Below the pieces are notes generated by a model, which saw only the letters and a list, made by a program, of their open reading frames with translations, had not been told where the DNA came from and did not search any database. From contig CAMPOT010000001.1 of assembly GCA_946892665.1 (NCBI GenBank), positions 1,364,001 to 1,428,000 of the forward strand: 64,000 nt of DNA. The letters run 5' to 3'. Each line of letters opens with the position of its first letter. Position 1 is the stretch's first letter. The translations under genes and the position numbers were made by a program. The stretch is from Chryseobacterium sp. Marseille-Q5410 (lineage in GTDB: Bacteria > Bacteroidota > Bacteroidia > Flavobacteriales > Weeksellaceae). Shown here piece by piece: positions 44,368 through 51,877 of this stretch.

Positions 44368-44835
44368 TTATTTTTTCAAGATAGTTTCCAAATCTGCAGG
44401 CGAATAGTATTTGTTTTTTAAAACTTTATGATCAGATTTTCGGTGAACATTAATTTTATTTGCGGAAATCTCCGAAAAAGCTTCTTCTCCTCTTTCGGCA
44501 TAAAATGCGATGGTTTCGTCTGCCTGCTGCTGGTTGTCGCAAGCTTTCGACATGTTCGAGCGGTGTACTTCATTGAACATTTCAACAAATTTTTCGCCCA
44601 AACCAAATTCTAAAACTGCTCCACTTAAAACATATTGCAAATCACACAGCGCATCGGCGATTTCTACCATATTTTGATCAGAAATCGCTTCTTTCAATTC
44701 ATTTAATTCTTCCTGAAGCAAGGAGATTCTCAGTTGGCATCTCTCTTTTGAAGGAATTTGAGGCGTTTCTAAAACTGGGGCGTTAAAGGTTTTATGGAAT
44801 TCTGCAACTTGGTTCAGCGAATCTATTTTTTCCAT
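44368..44835 (-). CDS. MazG/HisE-like nucleoside triphosphate pyrophosphohydrolase
   Basis: This all-alpha NTP pyrophosphatase family hydrolyses NTPs to NMP and PPi, often for house-cleaning. The metal-binding pattern EELNE followed by EIADALCDLQ is clear, and EVHRSNMSK is the usual third segment. I chose the ATG at 44835 (155 residues), because the TTG 11 codons upstream lies before the predicted transcript start set by the TATCTTTG box at 44852-44859. The exact substrate is unknown. Confidence 0.85.
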   Translation of the reverse strand: MEKIDSLNQVAEFHKTFNAPVLETPQIPSKERCQLRISLLQEELNELKEAISDQNMVEIADALCDLQYVLSGAVLEFGLGEKFVEMFNEVHRSNMSKACDNQQQADETIAFYAERGEEAFSEISANKINVHRKSDHKVLKNKYYSPADLETILKK

Positions 44836-44851
44836 TTTTATTAAATTTAAA

Positions 44852-44859
44852 CAAAGATA
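44852..44859 (-). promoter_or_regulatory. -7 promoter box of the MazG-like gene
   Basis: TATCTTTG on the minus strand lies 16 bases before the chosen ATG and downstream of the alternative TTG start. Confidence 0.65.
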
Positions 44860-44964
44860 GAAAATCAAAAAGGATTTCTGGTAAAGACTTTTTCTAAATT
44901 GATCATTAAAAAAAAGTACCGAATTTCGATGCTTTAAAATTAATTACAATAAAATCTGCAATTT

Positions 44965-46104
44965 TTATTTGGAAATTTCTCTTCCGATAACCAATCTTTG
45001 GATTTCCGAAGTTCCTTCGCCAATCGTACAAAGTTTTGAATCTCTATAGAATTTTTCCACTGGAAAATCTTTAGTATAACCATAACCTCCGAAAACCTGA
45101 ACGGCATTGTTGGCAATTCTTACACAAGTTTCGGAAGCGTACAATTTTGCCATTGCACCTTCTTTGGTCATAGGTTTTTTTGCGTTTTTCAAGTTGGACG
45201 CACGCTGAATAAGCAGTTCCGCAGCATCAATTTCGGTTGCCATATCTGCAAGCATGAAATTGATTGCCTGAAATTCGTTAATTGCTTTTCCGAATTGTTT
45301 TCTTTCAAGAGAATACTTTAAAGCGGCTTTATAAGCGCCTCTTGCGATGCCTAAACTTAGCGCAGCAATGGAGATTCTTCCGCCGTCAAGAATTTTCATG
45401 GCTTGTTTAAAACCGGAGCCTACTTCTCCTAATCGGTGAGAGTCGGGAACTCTTACATTATCAAAGATGAGCTCTGCAGTTTCGGAAGCTCTCATCCCGA
45501 GTTTGTTTTCCTTTTTACCTGAAGAAAATCCTGGCATTCCTTTTTCCAAAACGAACGCAGTAGAATTGTTTTTAGCTCCTTTTTCGCCGGTTCTGGTCAT
45601 TACGACCGCGATGTCACCGGAAATTGCGTGGGTGATGAAATTTTTAGCACCGTTCAAAACCCATTCGTCGCCATCTTTTACAGCGGTTGTGCTCATTCCA
45701 CCTGAATCTGAACCTGTATTATGTTCGGTAAGTCCCCAAGCTCCGATTACTTTTCCGGAAGCGAGTTGGGGAAGCCATTTTTTGCGTTGTTCTTCGTTTC
45801 CGAATTCATAGATATGATTTGTGCATAGTGAGTTGTGAGCAGCAACAGACAGTCCGATCGATGGATCAACCTGAGAGATTTCGTCCAAAATTGCAACATA
45901 CTCATGATACCCCAAACCGGATCCTCCGTATTCTTCCGGAATTACAATTCCCATAAATCCCATTTCTCCCAACTGATGGAAAAGTTCTACCGGAAATGTT
46001 TGGCTTTCGTCCCATCCCATGATATTTGGGCGGATGTTTTTTTCTGCAAAATCTTTTGCGGTTTCTGCAATCATTGCGATGTTGCTCAGTGTTTCACTAT
46101 TCAT
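44965..46104 (-). CDS. Acyl-CoA dehydrogenase
   Basis: This flavoenzyme introduces a trans-2 double bond into acyl-CoA in fatty-acid or branched-chain amino-acid breakdown. It has 379 residues in the usual three domains: PEEYGGSGLGYHEYV near residue 57, GAWGLTEHNTGSDSGG near 121 binding FAD, and FGGYGYTKDFPVEKFYRD with CTIGEGTSEIQRLVIGR at the end. Chain-length preference cannot be judged. It is monocistronic. Confidence 0.93.
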   Translation of the reverse strand: MNSETLSNIAMIAETAKDFAEKNIRPNIMGWDESQTFPVELFHQLGEMGFMGIVIPEEYGGSGLGYHEYVAILDEISQVDPSIGLSVAAHNSLCTNHIYEFGNEEQRKKWLPQLASGKVIGAWGLTEHNTGSDSGGMSTTAVKDGDEWVLNGAKNFITHAISGDIAVVMTRTGEKGAKNNSTAFVLEKGMPGFSSGKKENKLGMRASETAELIFDNVRVPDSHRLGEVGSGFKQAMKILDGGRISIAALSLGIARGAYKAALKYSLERKQFGKAINEFQAINFMLADMATEIDAAELLIQRASNLKNAKKPMTKEGAMAKLYASETCVRIANNAVQVFGGYGYTKDFPVEKFYRDSKLCTIGEGTSEIQRLVIGREISK

Positions 46105-46128
46105 ATTTATTTATTTCTTTTTTGTTCT

Positions 46129-46136
46129 CAAAGATA
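46129..46136 (-). promoter_or_regulatory. -7 promoter box of the acyl-CoA dehydrogenase gene
   Basis: TATCTTTG on the minus strand lies 24 bases before the ATG. Confidence 0.65.
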
Positions 46137-46289
46137 ATTAAATTGGCGAGTTTTGAAAATAATATAATATTTATGCTGACTTCCTTTATTTTTAAATAAA
46201 AATTTAATTTTAAAAGATAACGAAAAGTTAATAGTTATTTGGTCTTCTAAGCAAGTAATTTGACTAAATTGCAAGCCAATTTTTAGAAG

Positions 46290-48161
46290 ATGAGAATAAT
46301 TTTATTTTTGACCTTATTGCCTTTTTTAGCTGAAGCTCAGGCACCTGATGGCTATTATGACGGCACTTCAACGCTTACGGGATATGCCCTAAAATCGAAG
46401 CTTCACCAGATTATTTCCGAGAAAAATATCAATTGGCATTATGGCGATTTGACCAATTTTTATAACCAAACCGATTTGGATAAATATTACGATCATGATG
46501 CATCGAACACCACAATTTTATTAGATATTTACTCTGAAATTCCCAGCGGCTCCGATTCCTACGAGTATACCACCGCAAATATTGTAGGTTCTGCAAGTGC
46601 AGAAGGACAGGGCTGGAACCGCGAACATATGATGCCTCAAAGTACTTTCAATAGTAACTATCCAATGTATTCGGATTTGTTTTTTGTGATTCCGACCGAT
46701 GCCAGAATTAATCAACTGAGAAGCAATTATCCGTATGGTATTGCAAAAACAAGCACAACACCTTTTTATACTTTTACCAACGGATCAAAAATTAATACCA
46801 ATGTGACCGCCGGTTCGGGATATACGGGACGAGTGTATGAACCAATCGATGAATTTAAAGGTGATATAGCAAGAAGTTTACTTTATTTTGTGGTAAGATA
46901 TGAAGGGAAATTAAGCTCCTTCAATTTTTACAATGGATCTTCCGCAGCAAATGATACCAGTCCGTTAGACGGAACCGAGGAAAAAGCTTTTGAGAATTGG
47001 TATTTGGCAATGTTGCTTCAGTGGCATGTACAAGATCCGGTTTCGCAAAGGGAAATTGATCGAAATAATGCGGTTTTTGCAATTCAAAAAAACAGAAATC
47101 CATTCATCGATTATCCGGAATGGGTGAATGCTATTTGGTCTCAAACGCCTGATGCAGCGGTTCCGCAAGCTCCAAGCAATTTGAACGTCGCGAAAACCAG
47201 CGCATATTTTGTAACTTTAAATTGGAATGCATCGCCGGATACTGATGTTATCGGCTACAAAATTTACCAAAATGGCGTTTTAGTTGCTAATACAAAAAAT
47301 ACAAGTATCGATATCGATCATCTTCAGCCTTCTACGGCTTATCAGTTTACGGTAAAAGCTTATGATAATGGATATTTGGAATCTTCGGAAAGTAATTTGC
47401 TTTCTGTAAGCACTTTGCCAAATGATATCTATGCTAAAGATTTAATGATTACAAAATATATCGAAGGAACTGCAAATAATAATGCGATTGAAATTACCAA
47501 TAAAACCGGGCATTCTGTAAATTTGAATAAATATAGATTGAGCGTTCAGTTTTATAGCGGAACCAATTATTATTTTCCTGCACCGTTCGAATTGGAAGGA
47601 ACAGTTCAACACAATGAAACCTTTGTGATTTTAAATCCGAACGCGCAGTTATCTTGTATCTCGAATGACCAGTCTAAATTTGTCACCGCTGCACCTCAAA
47701 TGACGTTCTCAGGAAGTCAATATTTGGAATTACGTTATGCTTCCCAGACAGTTGATGCGATGGGTACGAAAGATATGAGTAATTATTCAACTCTGGGAAA
47801 TGTGTCCTTGTATCGGTTGAATTCCGTGAAGCAACCGACCGCTACTTTTAATCTTGCAGAATGGCAAAATCATGAAATAGACTACTGCGAAAATTTAGGA
47901 ATTTTAGCTGCAACAGATGTTTCTATTCTTAATGAAAATGATTTTTCTGTATATCCAAATCCTGTTGGCGATTGGCTTTCGGTAAAAGGAAGACAACTTG
48001 AGAAAGTTCAGAAAGTTTCTTTTGTTGATGCTTCCGGAAAATCATTGATGCAGGAAAACAATCCTTTCAAAAATGGAAATTCATGGAATGTTCAGCATTT
48101 GAAACCGGGAGTTTACGTCCTGAAAATGGATCATCACGCGGTGAAGTTTATTAAAAAATAA
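46290..48161 (+). CDS. Secreted endonuclease I with Fn3, LTD-like and T9SS domains
   Basis: The 623-residue protein has a signal peptide (ending FLAEAQ) and an endonuclease I (EndA/NucM) domain whose catalytic His113 lies in GWNREHMMPQS. A fibronectin type III domain lies at about 290-380 (APSNLNVAKTSAYFVTLNWN). A lamin-tail-like domain lies at about 385-535 (DLMITKYIEGTANNNAIEIT). The C-terminal sorting tail begins YPNPVGDWLSVKG. It probably degrades extracellular DNA for nutrients. It is a single gene with no strong -7 box (TAAATTGC at 46265). Confidence 0.9.
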   Translation: MRIILFLTLLPFLAEAQAPDGYYDGTSTLTGYALKSKLHQIISEKNINWHYGDLTNFYNQTDLDKYYDHDASNTTILLDIYSEIPSGSDSYEYTTANIVGSASAEGQGWNREHMMPQSTFNSNYPMYSDLFFVIPTDARINQLRSNYPYGIAKTSTTPFYTFTNGSKINTNVTAGSGYTGRVYEPIDEFKGDIARSLLYFVVRYEGKLSSFNFYNGSSAANDTSPLDGTEEKAFENWYLAMLLQWHVQDPVSQREIDRNNAVFAIQKNRNPFIDYPEWVNAIWSQTPDAAVPQAPSNLNVAKTSAYFVTLNWNASPDTDVIGYKIYQNGVLVANTKNTSIDIDHLQPSTAYQFTVKAYDNGYLESSESNLLSVSTLPNDIYAKDLMITKYIEGTANNNAIEITNKTGHSVNLNKYRLSVQFYSGTNYYFPAPFELEGTVQHNETFVILNPNAQLSCISNDQSKFVTAAPQMTFSGSQYLELRYASQTVDAMGTKDMSNYSTLGNVSLYRLNSVKQPTATFNLAEWQNHEIDYCENLGILAATDVSILNENDFSVYPNPVGDWLSVKGRQLEKVQKVSFVDASGKSLMQENNPFKNGNSWNVQHLKPGVYVLKMDHHAVKFIKK

Positions 48162-48218
48162 TCACTTAAAAATATTAAAACGAAAATCCCTGCAAACCGT
48201 AGACTGCACCCAAAAACT

Positions 48219-49616
48219 TTAATCAATTAAATATAGCCTCATTCTGGCTTCGTATTCTGGTTTTGTTTTCAGGAATTTCCAAATTTTTTTATCATCGGGA
48301 TATGAAATTCTGTAATAAATAATTTTGTCCGCAGAATATTTAAAATAAGGATGGGATTTGAGCCAATCTTCGGGAGCGGAAACTAAAGTGTATTTCGGAA
48401 CTTTAGAATAGTCTAGTCTTGCTGTCGCAACCAATTTCTGCGCTAATTCTTTGTCTATATCGTAAGTGTCCACAATTTGTTGTCTGGTAACGAAACCACC
48501 AAGTTTTTTCCTGTAATTTAGGATCATTCCAGCGCTTTTTTCATCAAAACCAAATTCTAAAAGTTGTTTGAAAGTAATCTGGTTCAAATCTGTTTTTGCG
48601 AAGTCTGTTTTTGCTTCCGGAGCGTTTTCAGATTTTGAATTGGAAACAAATGACGCATTTCCTATCTTTTGCAAAGCATTTGTTTTTAAATTATCGGGAT
48701 TCAAAACAATATAAGGTTTTAATTCCTCGAATTTCTCTTCCGAAATCACAAAACATCGGGCAATTTCCTCCAAATTTTTGAAACTTCCCTTCAAATTTCG
48801 ATTGCGATAATTGACGATCACTTGAGCCTGTTTTTCAGAAAAACCAAGCTTTTGCCAGCCTTCTAAATCGGTAATATTTGGATCAAATTTTTCGTAAGAA
48901 ATTTTTTCTTTTTCGGAAGAATTGTTTTTATAATTCGTTTTTGCAACATAGTTTTCCGGAGTTTTTTCTGGAAGGAGAAGATAAGGTTCCATTTTCCGGA
49001 AATTTTCTTCGCTGATGATGAAGCAATCTTTAAATTTTTCTTTACTGATAAAGCTTCCGCCAAGATATTGTTTAAATTTTAGAATCGAATGAGCTTGTTT
49101 TTCGGTGAAGCCCATTTTTACAAAATCCGCAGTACTGAAATGGTTGGGATTGAATTTCCCCGGAATTTTAAGCTCATTTTTCTCATAACTTCTTTGATTG
49201 GAACTGTAAAAAGATCGATAATTTCCTTTTTCGTACGAGTTTTCAGTATTTTCTGGGAGCAGAATATAGGGTTCTAATTCATTGAACTTTTCCTCGGAAA
49301 TCGAATAGCATTTTTTTAGCTGTGTTTTTGAGGTAAATTCTCCGCCTACAATGTTTTTGTATTTCAGAATCGTGGCTACTTGTTTATCTGAAAATCCCAG
49401 TTTTTTCCAGCCATTTTCATCCAAATTGTTCGGATCGAACTCATGGAGATCGGTTATTTCTACGTTTGCAAATTCAATTTTTTCTGTTGGATCAAGTTCC
49501 GATTCGTTCTTTTTCCCGTAATCAAAATAAAAAAGTCCAGCTAATAGAAAAGCTGCCGAAGTAGCAAAGCCAAGGAAATAGTTCTTGGCAGCGGAAAATT
49601 GAAATGGAGAACTCAT
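48219..49616 (-). CDS. Membrane-anchored helix-hairpin-helix repeat protein (ComEA-like)
   Basis: The 465-residue protein has one N-terminal membrane helix (YFLGFATSAAFLLAGLFYF) and then four full ComEA-type repeats of about 60 residues (near 60-120, 155-217, 244-306 and 342-400), each with a GFSxKQAxxILxYK core and an F-x-I-SEEKF segment; a fifth is degenerate (about 410-450). HhH motifs bind DNA backbones; ComEA helps DNA uptake. The 465-residue ATG at 49616 is preferred over a TTG two codons upstream. It has its own -7 box. A DNA-uptake role is inference. Confidence 0.85.
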   Translation of the reverse strand: MSSPFQFSAAKNYFLGFATSAAFLLAGLFYFDYGKKNESELDPTEKIEFANVEITDLHEFDPNNLDENGWKKLGFSDKQVATILKYKNIVGGEFTSKTQLKKCYSISEEKFNELEPYILLPENTENSYEKGNYRSFYSSNQRSYEKNELKIPGKFNPNHFSTADFVKMGFTEKQAHSILKFKQYLGGSFISKEKFKDCFIISEENFRKMEPYLLLPEKTPENYVAKTNYKNNSSEKEKISYEKFDPNITDLEGWQKLGFSEKQAQVIVNYRNRNLKGSFKNLEEIARCFVISEEKFEELKPYIVLNPDNLKTNALQKIGNASFVSNSKSENAPEAKTDFAKTDLNQITFKQLLEFGFDEKSAGMILNYRKKLGGFVTRQQIVDTYDIDKELAQKLVATARLDYSKVPKYTLVSAPEDWLKSHPYFKYSADKIIYYRISYPDDKKIWKFLKTKPEYEARMRLYLID

Positions 49617-49630
49617 GATCAATTTTCTAA

Positions 49631-49638
49631 CAAAATTA
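49631..49638 (-). promoter_or_regulatory. -7 promoter box of the HhH repeat gene
   Basis: TAATTTTG on the minus strand lies 14 bases before the ATG. Confidence 0.5.
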
Positions 49639-49705
49639 CCGCGAATTCTAATATTTTTCGTAATTAAAAAGAGCTATTTTGTTTAAAGGTAAAAACACCC
49701 TTTTT

Positions 49706-50047
49706 TTATTCCGGTTTGTCGACAAGTGAATCCTTAAGCTTCTGCAATTCAGCTTTTACAAATTCTAGTCGGTCGATCATGGTGATGGTTTCTGAGATTT
49801 TAGAATTGGTTGCTAATGCGATTCTAGCACCATCCAAGGTGTAGCCTTTTTCCTTTACCAAATGATAAATAATCTTCAAATTTTCAATATCAGAAGGAGT
49901 AAAATAGCGGTTTCCTTTCTTGTTTTTCTTAGGTTTGATGATAGGAAATTCCTGTTCCCAATAGCGAATCAAGGAAGTATTGACATCAAAAGCTTTGGCA
50001 ACTTCGCCAATAGAATAATAGAGTTTGTCCGGAAGATTAAGTTTCAT
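49706..50047 (-). CDS. MerR family transcriptional regulator
   Basis: The 113-residue protein has an N-terminal MerR winged helix (YYSIGEVAKAFDVNTSLIRY, then GNRYFTPSDIENLKIIYHL) and a short coiled-coil dimer segment at the C-terminus. There is no ligand domain or metal cysteine, so it is a small MerR-like regulator. The target is unknown. The gene lies between the DbpA-like helicase and the HhH protein, each with its own promoter. Confidence 0.9.
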   Translation of the reverse strand: MKLNLPDKLYYSIGEVAKAFDVNTSLIRYWEQEFPIIKPKKNKKGNRYFTPSDIENLKIIYHLVKEKGYTLDGARIALATNSKISETITMIDRLEFVKAELQKLKDSLVDKPE

Positions 50048-50074
50048 TTGTAATCAAAAACTTTTTGAAGATGA

Positions 50075-50082
50075 CAAATATA
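50075..50082 (-). promoter_or_regulatory. -7 promoter box of the MerR gene
   Basis: TATATTTG on the minus strand lies 27 bases before the ATG. Confidence 0.55.
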
Positions 50083-50102
50083 ATATTTATGGATTAATAA
50101 TC

Positions 50103-51410
50103 TCAATAAGCGATTTCGATTTTCACTTTTTTGCCTTTCAGTTTTTCGTTGGCTAACTGTTTGAGCAATTCGATGGTTTTTTTTCGGTTGACAGCAACGT
50201 ATGAAGTGGTGTCTTTTACCTCGATTAAGCCAATATCATCCTTTCCGAGACCACCTTTTTTGATTAGGTAACCAACAATATCGACTTTGTTGACTTTGTC
50301 TTTTTTTCCGGCGCTGATGTAGATGGTTTGATTCGGCGTTCTTTCAGGAACTCGATTAGCTTCCGAAACGTTTTCTTCTGGCGTGTTGTTTTTGATGAAA
50401 GGAAAATTCTCGTCTTCCGTCATAATTAAATACGCAAAACCCTTCGCATTCATTCTTGCAGTCCTTCCGTTTCTGTGGATGAAAGCATCTTCTTTTGGCG
50501 GTAATTGATAATGAACAATCGACTCCACCTCTGGAATATCTAAACCTCTCGCTGCTAAATCTGTTGTAATCAAAATTCTAGCAGAATCATTTCTGAATTT
50601 CAGAAGCGCACGTTCTCGTTCATCCTGTTCCATTCCGCCGTGGAAAGTTTCTCGCTGGATTCCTTTTTCTCTTAGGAGTTCAGAAATTCTGTCCACCGCA
50701 TCTCTGTGATTACAGAAAATCAACGTTCGTTTATTTCCTATTTTGCAGATGAGTTGGAAAAGTGTATTCAGTTTTTCTGCAGGTGTCGTCATTACCTTTT
50801 TTAGCTGAATATTCGGTTTTGCTTCATTTTCTCTTAAGAAATTAACTTCCTTTTCGTTGCTGAGTTCTACAAACTTCGGAATGTTGTCCATCACCGTTGC
50901 AGAAGTCAAAATACGTTGCGAAAGTCCATTAAGCGAGCCAATGATATATTCCATATCTTCTTGAAAACCTAATTCCAGAGCCTTATCGAACTCGTCCAAA
51001 ACCAAAGTCTTGATGGTTTCCGGATTGAAATTTTCGTTCTTCAAGTGATAAGCGATCCTTCCGGGCGTTCCGATCAAAACTGATGGAGCTTCAATCAAAT
51101 TGTTAATTTCTATCTTTTTATCGTGTCCGCCGTAAGCAACAGAAACTTTGAAATCTGTTCCCATCGATTTGAAAACCTGTTCGATCTGTAAAGCTAATTC
51201 TCTTGCAGGAACTAGAATTAAGGTTTGAATTCCTTTGACGTCCGATTTCAAATTTCTAAGAACAGGAAATAAAAATCCTAATGTTTTCCCGGAACCGGTT
51301 GGGGATAATAAAACGACGTCGGTATCGTTCTCGGATGCTTTGTATATAGATTTCTGCATTTGATTCATATCCTGAATCTGCAGTTTTTCGAAGATTGGTT
51401 GTAGTTCCAT
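50103..51410 (-). CDS. DEAD-box RNA helicase with DbpA-like C-terminus
   Basis: This is an ATP-dependent RNA helicase of 435 residues with motif I SPTGSGKT (36-43), motif Ia PARELALQ, motif II DEFD rather than DEAD, motif III SAT and motif VI HRNGRTARM. The C-terminal about 75 residues (KVDIVGYLIKKGGLGKDDIG onward) resemble the RNA-binding domain of DbpA, which targets 23S rRNA. A ribosome-assembly role is likely. The DEFD variant is probably a family trait in Bacteroidota. Confidence 0.88.
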   Translation of the reverse strand: MELQPIFEKLQIQDMNQMQKSIYKASENDTDVVLLSPTGSGKTLGFLFPVLRNLKSDVKGIQTLILVPARELALQIEQVFKSMGTDFKVSVAYGGHDKKIEINNLIEAPSVLIGTPGRIAYHLKNENFNPETIKTLVLDEFDKALELGFQEDMEYIIGSLNGLSQRILTSATVMDNIPKFVELSNEKEVNFLRENEAKPNIQLKKVMTTPAEKLNTLFQLICKIGNKRTLIFCNHRDAVDRISELLREKGIQRETFHGGMEQDERERALLKFRNDSARILITTDLAARGLDIPEVESIVHYQLPPKEDAFIHRNGRTARMNAKGFAYLIMTEDENFPFIKNNTPEENVSEANRVPERTPNQTIYISAGKKDKVNKVDIVGYLIKKGGLGKDDIGLIEVKDTTSYVAVNRKKTIELLKQLANEKLKGKKVKIEIAY

Positions 51411-51414
51411 TTTG

Positions 51415-51422
51415 CAAAGGTA
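51415..51422 (-). promoter_or_regulatory. -7 promoter box of the helicase gene
   Basis: TACCTTTG on the minus strand lies four bases before the ATG, implying a nearly leaderless transcript. Confidence 0.5.
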
Positions 51423-51725
51423 ATTCTTTTTGGTTCGAGGTTCAAGGTTAAAAATTTAAGATTCAAATCGCTGTGGCAAGTTTTTGATTCCCAGCCCCGA
51501 TTGACTCTGTTTTCAAAATTATTTTTTTAATCGTTGAAACTTGTACCTCGGTTTGAAACGTCATCCTTTTTTGTTATTGTGATTGACCATTATTCAACAT
51601 ATTTTTCCCTTCGTTCCTAAGAACAAGAAAAAGATAGTGGAAAGCGGGATTGCACTCCAAAAAATTAGTCTAAATTTAATTTGATTATCAATTAGTTATG
51701 TGAAAGTTGAATTTCATAATAATTA

Positions 51726-51756
51726 TTGTGAGATCCAAATATTTTGTGTATTTTTG
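51726..51756 (+). promoter_or_regulatory. Promoter of rpsA (-33 and -7)
   Basis: TTG (51726-51728), 20 bases, then TATTTTTG (51749-51756): a full Bacteroidota promoter about 120 bases before the rpsA ATG. Confidence 0.7.
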
Positions 51757-51877
51757 CACCACTTTTTGTGGGAGCATTTGGCAAAGTTAAAATATTCAAA
51801 ACTAACAACTTCCGTATTTTTCGTAAACCACATTGGGCCAAGCAACGAGAAAGAAGGAATACAAATTTTATTAGAAA
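51757..51877 (+). promoter_or_regulatory. Long 5' leader of rpsA
   Basis: The expected transcript has about 115 untranslated bases. They contain a CCAC-TTTTT-GTGG hairpin at the 5' end and a TTGGGCCAA palindrome about 45 bases before the ATG. In E. coli, S1 represses its own mRNA through a structured leader, so a similar role is possible. Confidence 0.35.

Larger units (their letters stand above)
51411..51877. other. 467-base intergenic region between the helicase gene and rpsA
   Basis: No protein or RNA gene was found. It holds the leftward helicase promoter at one end and the rpsA promoter and leader at the other. The middle (about 51430-51560) has an imperfect inverted repeat (GGTTCGAGGTTCAAGG against AACTTGTACCTCGG), possibly a decayed repeat. 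Confidence 0.5.

Noticed and set aside
50990-51010. DEFD instead of DEAD in the helicase as a sign of inactivity
   Set aside because: All other helicase motifs are intact, and the Asp-Glu needed for catalysis is kept. The variant is probably common in this Bacteroidota group.
51430-51450. tRNA T-arm-like GGTTCGAGG
   Set aside because: No acceptor stem, anticodon arm or CCA-like 3' end can be built around it.
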